A DNA stretch of 12,971 bases. Origin: Acholeplasmataceae bacterium UBA6190 (GTDB taxonomy: Bacteria > Bacillota_I > Bacilli_A > Acholeplasmatales > Acholeplasmataceae). The DNA lies in the NCBI GenBank assembly GCA_002422045.1, contig DITG01000086.1:1-12971 (forward strand), in the 5' to 3' direction. The position numbers and the translations under genes are program-made. The notes under the pieces are model-generated. The model was given only the letters and a program-made list of their open reading frames with translations. It did no database searches and was not told the origin of the DNA. This document shows, piece by piece, positions 6,295-12,971 of the stretch. The first letter of the stretch is position 1; each line of letters opens with the position of its first letter.

Positions 6295-6991
6295 ATCGTA
6301 TCGTTTTGATGACATCGGTGATCATTCGATAACCTTTCATATTGACATGAAGACCGTCATGCGAATAGGCTCGATCGAGATTTCCGTCCTGATCAATCAA
6401 TAATGGATAAACATCAACAAACGTTACATGAGATAATTGTTTGAGCATCATGTTGGTTTTCATGATGCTTGAATTGGTACGTTTTCCAACAGTGAAAGGA
6501 TCGATCTTAGGATTGACAGGATAAATGGATTCCAAGATGATCTCTATCGTTGGATCAAACGCTTTGATCATCGTGATGATGCGTTCAATGTTAGCAGAAA
6601 CCATCTCAGGAGTTGCATCCAGCAGTGCGAAATCATTGGTTCCAATCAACATGACGACTGTCTTCGGTTGTAGCTCAAAGACTGAGACATCCAGTCTTTT
6701 TAAAACGCCTTCGGTGGTATCACCACCAATGCCTCGATTGTAGACATGTTCATCGCTATAAAATTCGGAAACCGGATAATCTTGAGTGATGGAATCGCCT
6801 AAGAAAACGACGCCTTTTGGTGATGCCAATCGGTTCAGTTCACGAAACGCACTGACTTTGCTCTCGAATCCGAAAGAGACGAGTAACTTGAAAAAATCAT
6901 CAGCGCCTTTTTTAATCCCTTTCCTGAAGGTGATATATGCAATCACAGGGATCAAGATCAGACATAGGGCAATCACAATGTATTCAATCAT
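6293..6991 (-). CDS. Membrane-tethered SGNH/GDSL-family acylhydrolase
   Basis: A 232-residue SGNH hydrolase, a serine esterase family that removes acyl or acetyl groups from sugars and lipids. The four family blocks are present: GDSI with Ser67, the NRGIGGDTTEG block at about 85-95 (Gly), GTND at 117-120 (Asn), and DGLH with Asp212 and His215. Residues 4-22 form one hydrophobic helix followed by FRKGIKKG; by the positive-inside rule the catalytic domain would face the cytoplasm. The ATG at 6991 follows GAGGT 8 bases upstream, which overlaps the end of the preceding gene. It is the last gene of the sugar operon and may deacylate the imported sugar; that role is inferred from context only. Confidence 0.9.
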   Translation of the reverse strand: MIEYIVIALCLILIPVIAYITFRKGIKKGADDFFKLLVSFGFESKVSAFRELNRLASPKGVVFLGDSITQDYPVSEFYSDEHVYNRGIGGDTTEGVLKRLDVSVFELQPKTVVMLIGTNDFALLDATPEMVSANIERIITMIKAFDPTIEIILESIYPVNPKIDPFTVGKRTNSSIMKTNMMLKQLSHVTFVDVYPLLIDQDGNLDRAYSHDGLHVNMKGYRMITDVIKTIR

Positions 6992-6997
6992 CAGTTT

Positions 6998-8704
6998 TTA
7001 CCTCACATGGGCAACCATCAGGATGCAGGCATCATCATGACAACGCACTCGATAGTTTTTGATTTTTTCAGGAACGATGAATGTTTCAACATAATGAATC
7101 TCATAGGGTTCAAACGAGCCGTCAACAGATTCGATGGTTGCTTTTTGGCCAGAGACAAGATTGGCCATATTGACAGAGCCCTTCGTTGAAATGTCAACGA
7201 CATCCTTGAAAGAAAAACGTCTCGTTTCTAGAAATTCGCGTTCATGAAGTCCAGTGACTTCTTCTGTCTCACTGATTTTAGTGATGGCATTGACAAGCTC
7301 TTTTTGGACAAATGATGTTCTTCTGTCATATTGCAAGTTCTTCAGTCCGTGTTCAAGATGAACAGGTCTTGGTTTGCCATCGAGTCCGAGTCTGCCCCAG
7401 TCCCAAAGTTTGAAGGTAAAAATATAGACACAGGCTGAAATCTCTAGGACCATGGTATTTTTACCACTACAGTGAATCGTACCTGCAGGAATCAGGAAAT
7501 GATCATGTTTTTTTGCCTGAATCACATTCACGTGACGATCCGCAGGAAAATCCAATTGTCCCTTGGAGGCATCCAGTAAATCTTTCTTGAACTGATTGAC
7601 ATCCAAATCTTCCTTGAAACCGAGATAGACAACGCCATCTGCCTTTGTATCCAGTATATAATAAGACTCATCTTGTGTGTAGGTCATGCCAAACTGTTCT
7701 GTGATGTATTCGGTCAAAGGGTGTACCTGAAGGGAAAGATTGCCACCTTCCATGGTATCCAAGAAATCAAAACGAATCGGAAACTGTCTACCGAATCTGC
7801 CATGCACTCTGTCCCCTAATAAAGCCCTTGTTCTAAAATCGACAACATCTTGAGCAGGAATTTCAAAAAATTCATCTTCAAACCCCATTCGAATCGAATT
7901 TTCTTCAGGAACACCATCAAAACTCCAGGCGTAACTCTTTTCTTTGGGATCCAGATGACATACTTCTTTCATCCATTGTCCGCCCCAAACGCCTGGATCA
8001 AAATAAGGCACCATGCGGAAGGGTCTTTGGATCAATGTATCTAAACCTTGTTCATAAAGTTCTATTGAGATCATTTTAGGAAGATGTTGATCATTATCGT
8101 CGATGATATAATCCAGTTTCGGATATATTTCATGCTTGATGCGGTCTGCAACCCGCCAATCGACAAAATAACCTCGTTTATATTTTCTTAAAATATCTTC
8201 ATCAGGGTTATGCTTGAACATCGTGGATGCTCCGCGTCTGAATCTGAGCTGGATTTCCCATCTCGAAAGACTCACATGAACAAGAACATTCCCCTTGATC
8301 AGGCTTGCACCTGTGCCGTAAATGACAGTCAGTCCCTTTTTCTTTGAAATCATGTCTGATAATTCTTCAAGCGTATACTGATTGTAAAAATCTCGAATCG
8401 TATGATGCGCATATAGACCAAAAACGCGATCGCTTGTGATGTTTTTTTCCAACATCAGATCGATTTCAGATTCTGGTTTTGCGTAATGTTCAATGTTGAT
8501 GATTTCTTCTGGATTCAGTTTCTCAATGATCTGTTTTCTAAAATTAAAAAGATCAATGCCAGGGTATGTTTCGAAAACAATCACGCCACTTTCGCGATAG
8601 AGATGTTTTGCGATGTCTGTTGAACCCTTGATGATGCTTTGCGCACTGCTGATCGGAATCACCGGAAAACGATTGTATTGTGATTTGAAATTGAGATAAC
8701 TCAT
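6998..8704 (-). CDS. Two-part protein: kinase-like domain plus class I mannose-6-phosphate isomerase domain
   Basis: A 568-residue soluble protein. The C-terminal half (about 228-568) is a class I phosphomannose isomerase-like cupin: FDPGVWGGQW at 235-244, QVHP with Gln326 and His328, Glu346 in DESYYIL, and His411 in PAGTIHCSG, so the zinc site is complete. The N-terminal part (about 20-225) resembles uridine-kinase-like P-loop proteins in layout, but the Walker A site is replaced by ETYPGID at 45-51 and lacks the Gly-Lys-Ser/Thr; VDWRVADRIKHEI at about 181-193 looks like a conserved core of that domain. Similar long isomerases occur in sugar operons of other Firmicutes, function of the front half unknown. 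ATG 8704 follows AAGGAG and overlaps the upstream stop by four bases (ATGA), so translation is coupled to the YesL gene. Confidence 0.87.
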   Translation of the reverse strand: MSYLNFKSQYNRFPVIPISSAQSIIKGSTDIAKHLYRESGVIVFETYPGIDLFNFRKQIIEKLNPEEIINIEHYAKPESEIDLMLEKNITSDRVFGLYAHHTIRDFYNQYTLEELSDMISKKKGLTVIYGTGASLIKGNVLVHVSLSRWEIQLRFRRGASTMFKHNPDEDILRKYKRGYFVDWRVADRIKHEIYPKLDYIIDDNDQHLPKMISIELYEQGLDTLIQRPFRMVPYFDPGVWGGQWMKEVCHLDPKEKSYAWSFDGVPEENSIRMGFEDEFFEIPAQDVVDFRTRALLGDRVHGRFGRQFPIRFDFLDTMEGGNLSLQVHPLTEYITEQFGMTYTQDESYYILDTKADGVVYLGFKEDLDVNQFKKDLLDASKGQLDFPADRHVNVIQAKKHDHFLIPAGTIHCSGKNTMVLEISACVYIFTFKLWDWGRLGLDGKPRPVHLEHGLKNLQYDRRTSFVQKELVNAITKISETEEVTGLHEREFLETRRFSFKDVVDISTKGSVNMANLVSGQKATIESVDGSFEPYEIHYVETFIVPEKIKNYRVRCHDDACILMVAHVR

Positions 8705-9315
8705 CGGATTTCTCCTTCTTCGTCTAAAACGCCAAGTTTTGCATAGATGGGTTTGAAAATGATGTTTAAGTGAAAACTCACTAAAATGCCGTAGATACCA
8801 ATACCAATTAAAAGCATGCTTTCATGAATCATCACCACCAGCAAAACGACAAACGCCAGACTACCGATGATTTTTATGTTGGTCCAGAGATTCGTGTTGG
8901 CCATGATGATGACATTCTTGATCAATTGTAAGATAGATGTTGTCTTGAAGACCGCCATCACTGGAAAAATGTATAGAGTAAAGATCAATAACTGATAAAA
9001 TCCGACGATTGCAATCACAGATAACCATGGGATATCTTGATTTAATCCGTAATTGTACATCATATAAAGCGGTAAGAATGCTAAAACCAGAAATAGCCAG
9101 ACCAATGTGCTCGCAACAAAGTTTGCTTTGAAGCTTTTCACATAGGAGGAAAACACATTGGTCGGCTCGTTCTTTTTTAACAGTTGAAATGTGACTGAAA
9201 ACATGGCCGTGGTGGCTGCACCAACGGTCACGAACAAGCCTAAAAAGCTTACCAGGATCCACAGTAAATTGACATAAACTATATCTGTGAACTTTCGATA
9301 AACTTCTTTCAGCAT
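8701..9315 (-). CDS. YesL/DUF624 family membrane protein
   Basis: A 204-residue integral membrane protein with about five helices, beginning with the family-typical short amphipathic start and NLLWILVSFLGLF. YesL/DUF624 proteins are encoded in sugar ABC-transporter operons of Firmicutes; their role is unknown, possibly assisting the transporter or its regulation. The C-terminus is short and charged (LDEEGEIR). The gene starts seven bases after the preceding stop, without a strong Shine-Dalgarno (GAAGAAG is 12 or more bases away), so it probably relies on coupling. Its stop overlaps the start of the isomerase-like gene. Confidence 0.85.
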   Translation of the reverse strand: MLKEVYRKFTDIVYVNLLWILVSFLGLFVTVGAATTAMFSVTFQLLKKNEPTNVFSSYVKSFKANFVASTLVWLFLVLAFLPLYMMYNYGLNQDIPWLSVIAIVGFYQLLIFTLYIFPVMAVFKTTSILQLIKNVIIMANTNLWTNIKIIGSLAFVVLLVVMIHESMLLIGIGIYGILVSFHLNIIFKPIYAKLGVLDEEGEIR

Positions 9316-9322
9316 GTCAAAA

Positions 9323-10153
9323 TTATGCTTTCTTCTTCAGCTTCAAGAACACGAATGCTCCGCCAGCTGCGACAGCGACAACGCCTAATACCAAGCCAAC
9401 GATCAAACCAGTGTTAAGAAATTCGCCAGTTGCAGTGAAGTTTTCAGAAACCACAAAGATCACCTTGCCAGTGCCTGTGCCATCAACCGCTGCTGGATCG
9501 TAGAAACGCAGTTCTTCATATTCGCCTTCATTGATGGTGACAGTGTAGTTTGCAAGGACAGAAATATCAGCTTTACCAACAAATCCTGCAAGGTCCGCAG
9601 CATCATAAATCGAATTGAAGATACCATCGATTGCCCAGTCCAAGGATGCTTGAACGATTGCTTTCGATTCTTTGAATGTGAGTGTCTTCGTGAAGCCACC
9701 AGTCACTTCAAGTGTTGGATATTCGTCTTCATCAAAGTCATCCCATGACATGTTTGGACTCAGATTCACGAGTTGTTCGTATTTGTCCAAGAAATCATCG
9801 AAATCATCAAAATCAAAACTCATCGTGAAAATGCGGTGATAGCCTTCAACTTTGGCATCATGCACAGTGATAAAATCAGGTGCATTTTCTTCTAGCCAAG
9901 TTTGAATCGCAATCAAACCACCCGTGATGTGCTTGTCATTCAAGACAGCACCCTTGCCTTCAGTACCCGCTGGATCGTCTGGGTTTGTGATAGCAGTTGC
10001 TGATAAAGTATCATCCATGACATCCAAGATGATATAACGTGTTCCAGAACCATCTGCATTGAAGGTCGTTGAAACTTCAATTTCCCCTGGCCAACATGCC
10101 GACAGTGCGAACACGAACAGCGCAAGGACTAAAAGTGATACAATTCTTCTCAT
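9323..10153 (-). CDS. Unrecognised lipoprotein with additional C-terminal membrane anchor
   Basis: I do not recognise a characterised family with confidence. The 276-residue product has a lipoprotein signal peptide (MRRIVSLLVLALFVFALSAC, lipobox LSAC, lipidated Cys20). The following EIEVSTTFNADGSG segment recalls LppM/DUF3153-type extracellular domains. An acidic stretch lies at 113-145 (DFDDFDDF, then DDFDEDEY). A single hydrophobic helix at about 248-270 followed by KLKKK ends the protein, so both ends should be fixed in the membrane with the middle outside. The start at 10153 is chosen because GGGAGA lies 7 bases upstream and the signal peptide starts there; a longer frame to 10219 would run into the permease gene. 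It sits between the MalF-type permease and YesL, so it may be an accessory part of the importer. Confidence 0.82.
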   Translation of the reverse strand: MRRIVSLLVLALFVFALSACWPGEIEVSTTFNADGSGTRYIILDVMDDTLSATAITNPDDPAGTEGKGAVLNDKHITGGLIAIQTWLEENAPDFITVHDAKVEGYHRIFTMSFDFDDFDDFLDKYEQLVNLSPNMSWDDFDEDEYPTLEVTGGFTKTLTFKESKAIVQASLDWAIDGIFNSIYDAADLAGFVGKADISVLANYTVTINEGEYEELRFYDPAAVDGTGTGKVIFVVSENFTATGEFLNTGLIVGLVLGVVAVAAGGAFVFLKLKKKA

Positions 10154-10190
10154 TTCAATTCTCCCTTTTTCTATTTTTTTAAGTCTATTC

Positions 10191-11105
10191 TCAACTTTCA
10201 TCGCCCAAATAGACAACATACTTATTCAGACGTAAAGCGATCACCGTAAAGAACAATACAATCACAAGCAAGATCCATGCCATCGCAGAGGCCATACCCA
10301 TCTGTTGATCAGCAATCATCTTGTCAAACATGTAATACGCGTAATAATAAGTCGATTGCGCAGGTCCGCCTGAGGTCATGATGTATGCAATCGTAAACAC
10401 TTGGAATCCACCGATAATACCCATGATGAAATTGAAGAAGATTGAAGGTGTCATGAGTGGCAAGGTGATATAAATGGTTTTCTTGATCCAGTTCGCACCA
10501 TCGATTTCGGCAGATTCATAAAGGGTTGTCGGAATATCTTGCATCTGGGCAAGATAGATGACCATCGAACCACCAGCACTCCAAAGTCCCATGATGATCA
10601 GTGTCATCTTGGATGTTTCAACCGCCTGATGCCATCTTAAGGGTTCCATATCGAGTAACCTGTATATCGGACCCAAGATTTCATTGACAATCCCAAAGTT
10701 TGGGTTGAATAGCCATAACCAGAGCAAACTCATGGCAACGACACTCACGACATTGGGTAAATAAAAGAGTGTGCGATAGATACTCATGCCCTTGATCTTG
10801 TTATTGAGTAAAAGCGCTAGTGCAACACCGACCACGATGCCGAGTGGAATCGCGATGACGACATGATACATGGTATTGCCCATGCTTTTCCAAAACAGGT
10901 TATCATTGGTGAATAAGATTCTGTAATTGGCAAATCCGATGAATCTTGGCATTGATAACATGTCATAATTGGTGAAACTGATATAAAACGATGCAAGGAT
11001 CGGAAACATACCCAAAACAATCAGGCCAAACAGCCAGGGGGATGCAAACAGATAACCCATTCGGTTTTCCTGCTTCTTCAGTTTCTGCATGGTTAGTGTT
11101 TTCAT
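10191..11105 (-). CDS. Carbohydrate ABC transporter permease, MalF/UgpA type
   Basis: An integral membrane subunit of a CUT1-family sugar importer, 304 residues with six predicted helices. The cytoplasmic EAA loop that docks the ATPase is at 196-218 (YESAEIDGANWIKKTIYITL and following). The start MKTLTMQKLKKQENR precedes the first helix (LFASPWLFGLIVLGMFPI), typical of MalF-like permeases without the long MalF periplasmic insert. The ATG at 11105 has AAGAGG 5 bases upstream. It follows the sugar-binding protein gene by 23 bases, and with the MalG-type permease would make the membrane channel. No ATPase gene is in the window; CUT1 systems often share one MsmX-type ATPase encoded elsewhere. Confidence 0.93.
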   Translation of the reverse strand: MKTLTMQKLKKQENRMGYLFASPWLFGLIVLGMFPILASFYISFTNYDMLSMPRFIGFANYRILFTNDNLFWKSMGNTMYHVVIAIPLGIVVGVALALLLNNKIKGMSIYRTLFYLPNVVSVVAMSLLWLWLFNPNFGIVNEILGPIYRLLDMEPLRWHQAVETSKMTLIIMGLWSAGGSMVIYLAQMQDIPTTLYESAEIDGANWIKKTIYITLPLMTPSIFFNFIMGIIGGFQVFTIAYIMTSGGPAQSTYYYAYYMFDKMIADQQMGMASAMAWILLVIVLFFTVIALRLNKYVVYLGDES

Positions 11106-11128
11106 AAAAACCTCTTTAAGATCTAGAT

Positions 11129-12436
11129 TTAAGGATTAACGGTATCGTAGTTCTGCTTCTTTTGCAAGTAATTGGCTCTTGCTTGAGCAAGTGCTTGTTC
11201 GACCGTCAAATCTCCGGATAACGCTTGTGTGTAATAAGGCTGCCAGTCATTCCCGTGCCAAGATGGCGCATAAGGAATGAACACTTTATCGATGGCGAAA
11301 TCAACTTGAGACAGTAATGCTTCCAAGATTGGGTCGCCTTCGACATACTCTTCCATCGCTGAAATGTGGCTCATGATCCATCCGTTGACTTCTGCCAATC
11401 GGATTTGAGTATCTTTGGATAACAGATATTTCAGGAATTCAAATGCTCCGTCTCTTTGATCATCTTCGCCTTTGTTGTTGTTATACATTTCAATCGAGAA
11501 TCCAGATCCCCAGTTGACATGTCTGCCACCTTCAGGAATCGGAATGGGGGCTACACCGTAATTGAAACTTGCACCCGCATCCTTGATGATCTGATAGAGC
11601 CCGTCTACTTCGACAATCATCGCGACTCTCTCAGCAGCAAACACATTGATACCCAACAGCTGATTGCTTTCGCCAAAAGACGATAACTGTGCTCTGGTAA
11701 AGTTGCTGTTGAAGTTCTTGATCCAGTTCAAGACATCGATATGACCTTGAGTGTTTAAGGTTGGCATTCTATTTGCATCAAAGAAATCCAAATTCGCTTG
11801 CCATAACCAGCCATGATAGGTCGCATTGCCATAGGTTGGATCAAAACCGAGCCGCTGAATCTGGTTGCCGCTCACAACATCAAACTGCTTCGCCAGAGCT
11901 TCAAGTTCAGCCCAAGTGGTTGGAACATCACTGGCATCGAGTCCTTTTTCAGCGAACATGTCTAGATTGTAATAGAGTGCCCGTGTGGTTGCTGAAAATG
12001 GCATCGCGAATAAGTCATTCTGGTAGGTTGCGAAATTGAGTTGGCTTTGTCTGAATTCAGTCAAATCGATTTCATCGACACCTGATGTATCAGCCTCAAT
12101 CAAATCAGAGATGTTGTAAAGTACACCAGACTTCGCACGTGCTTCAACATCATCGATCGTTGAAAGACCTAGATCAGGTGCTGTTTTTGAAGAGACTGCG
12201 ATGTTGATCTTATCCCAGTAATCCCAAAATGAAAATCCTGTCCCCTTGACGAAATAGGTGTCTTGGGATTCGTTGAACGTTGTGATGATGGATCTCATCC
12301 CTGAATAGGATGTTGAGCCCACCGGTGACATGTGCCAAAAATCGATCACAATCTTGTCACCTGCCTCATCTTCACCGCACGCAGTGATGAGAAACAGACT
12401 CGATACAATCATCAATAAGACAATGAGTTTTTTCAT
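11129..12436 (-). CDS. Sugar-binding lipoprotein of an ABC importer (SBP_bac_1)
   Basis: Extracellular solute-binding lipoprotein of a CUT1 importer, 435 residues, the usual length. A lipoprotein signal peptide ends in LITAC with Cys20. The mature protein starts with the family pattern (KIVIDFWHMSP), and the SBP_bac_1 signature is visible in YYNLDMFAEKGLDASDVP followed by TTWAEL. The C-terminal part is rich in Trp/Tyr (PSWHGNDWQPYY), consistent with sugar stacking. The ligand cannot be told. The start at 12436 is preferred over a longer frame to 12514 because the signal peptide begins there and AGGAGG lies 6 bases upstream, overlapping the stop of the MalG-type permease, so the two are translationally coupled. 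Confidence 0.94.
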   Translation of the reverse strand: MKKLIVLLMIVSSLFLITACGEDEAGDKIVIDFWHMSPVGSTSYSGMRSIITTFNESQDTYFVKGTGFSFWDYWDKINIAVSSKTAPDLGLSTIDDVEARAKSGVLYNISDLIEADTSGVDEIDLTEFRQSQLNFATYQNDLFAMPFSATTRALYYNLDMFAEKGLDASDVPTTWAELEALAKQFDVVSGNQIQRLGFDPTYGNATYHGWLWQANLDFFDANRMPTLNTQGHIDVLNWIKNFNSNFTRAQLSSFGESNQLLGINVFAAERVAMIVEVDGLYQIIKDAGASFNYGVAPIPIPEGGRHVNWGSGFSIEMYNNNKGEDDQRDGAFEFLKYLLSKDTQIRLAEVNGWIMSHISAMEEYVEGDPILEALLSQVDFAIDKVFIPYAPSWHGNDWQPYYTQALSGDLTVEQALAQARANYLQKKQNYDTVNP

Positions 12437-12446
12437 GGTTATCCTC

Positions 12447-12971
12447 CTAACCTTTGATTCCAGTGAAAGTAATACCTTCAATGAATGATTTCTGTGTGAA
12501 AAAGAATAAGACAAGCGTTGGTAACATGATCAGTATCGCTGCAGCCATCATGAGATCGAATCTGCCACCAAACTGCATCTGGAATGCTCTGAGTCCTAAA
12601 GCTAAGGTCCAGTGCTCCGGATTGGATAAGAAAATGAGCGGTCCGAAATAATCATTCCACGTGCCCATGAAGGTGAAGAGTGCCACAGTGATGATGGCTG
12701 GCTTACATAACGGCAACATGATCTTGATGAAAATCTGGAAGTGATTTGCACCATCGATGATGGCACTTTCTGAAAGTTCTTTGGGAATACCTTTGAAGAA
12801 CTGTCTGAGTAAAAAGATATAGAATGCAGCACCACCACCAAAGAACGCAGGAACAACCAGTGGTAGTCTCGTTCCGAGCCATCCGATTTGAGCATACATG
12901 ATGTAGGTCGGAATCAAGATGACTTGAATCGGGATCATCATCGTCGATAGCATGATGATGAACCACTTGTC
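12447..12971 (-). CDS. Carbohydrate ABC transporter permease, MalG/UgpE type (cut by window edge)
   Basis: The C-terminal 174 residues of the second CUT1 permease. The frame is open to the right edge: six codons (DKWFII) precede the first internal Met at 12953, so the real start lies outside. The visible part has the MalG pattern MIPIQVILIPTYIMYAQIGW, and an EAA docking loop in the stretch from ELSESAIIDGANHF to IMLPLCKP. The C-terminus (QKSFIEGITFTGIKG) is the typical end of MalG-type subunits. It is upstream of the sugar-binding protein gene, an uncommon order, and shares the TAGGAGG junction with it. Promoter and operon start are to the right of the window. Confidence 0.95.
   Translation of the reverse strand, partial: DKWFIIMLSTMMIPIQVILIPTYIMYAQIGWLGTRLPLVVPAFFGGGAAFYIFLLRQFFKGIPKELSESAIIDGANHFQIFIKIMLPLCKPAIITVALFTFMGTWNDYFGPLIFLSNPEHWTLALGLRAFQMQFGGRFDLMMAAAILIMLPTLVLFFFTQKSFIEGITFTGIKG

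Noticed and set aside
9460..10125. Alternative frames inside the lipoprotein gene
   Set aside because: Their products are low-complexity, Ser/Gln/His-rich translations without starts supported by ribosome sites; the lipoprotein frame has a lipobox and membrane anchor.
11113..11132. A/T-rich near-palindrome around ATCTAGAT between the binding protein and the MalF-type permease
   Set aside because: The 8-bp palindromic centre does not extend into a stable stem, and there is no T run; no regulator site could be named.
12437..12514. N-terminal extension of the sugar-binding protein
   Set aside because: It lies inside the MalG-type permease gene in another frame and would place the lipoprotein signal peptide internally.

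Overview
The window comes from a low-GC Gram-positive-type bacterium, probably a member of the Bacillota/Mycoplasmatota that uses the standard genetic code, such as the Acholeplasma/Izemoplasma side of the Mollicutes or an Erysipelotrichia-like lineage. TGA serves as a stop and Trp is TGG, so it is not a TGA=Trp Mycoplasma. Supporting signs are purine-rich Shine-Dalgarno sites before most genes, TATAAT promoters, lipobox signal peptides, and a HrcA-type CIRCE operator in front of lon. The placement is inference; no 16S rRNA or other strong marker is present.

Region 1 (1-2340, minus strand) holds protein quality control: the N-terminal part of Lon protease, cut by the left edge, and complete trigger factor. 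They are separate transcription units. A hairpin follows tig, and lon has its own extended -10 promoter overlapped by a CIRCE operator. Region 2 (2325-3555, plus strand) is one divergent gene for a tandem GNAT-fold protein of the YghO type, ending in a strong bidirectional terminator.

Region 3 (3570-5235, minus) is a three-gene unit with a recognisable promoter: a PII-like small regulator, a cation:proton antiporter that seems to have lost its whole central part in frame, and an EamA permease. A perfect 9-bp inverted repeat sits at the apparent deletion junction. Region 4 (5254-6257, minus) is a stand-alone class I mannose-6-phosphate isomerase with its own promoter and terminator.

Region 5 (6271-12971, minus, entering from the right edge) is a tightly packed carbohydrate-uptake operon. 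In transcription order it encodes a MalG-type permease (cut by the edge), a sugar-binding lipoprotein, a MalF-type permease, an unrecognised lipoprotein that also has a C-terminal membrane helix, a YesL/DUF624 membrane protein, a large protein with a degenerate kinase-like N-terminal half and a mannose-6-phosphate isomerase-like C-terminal half, and a membrane-tethered SGNH esterase, ending at a GCAA-loop terminator. Neither a transport ATPase nor a glycoside hydrolase is in the window. The likely logic is import of an unknown, perhaps acylated, sugar or oligosaccharide, followed by deacylation and isomerisation inside the cell. The substrate cannot be told from the sequence.

No tRNA, rRNA, CRISPR array, insertion sequence or phage gene was seen, and no gene-free stretch exceeds 300 bases.
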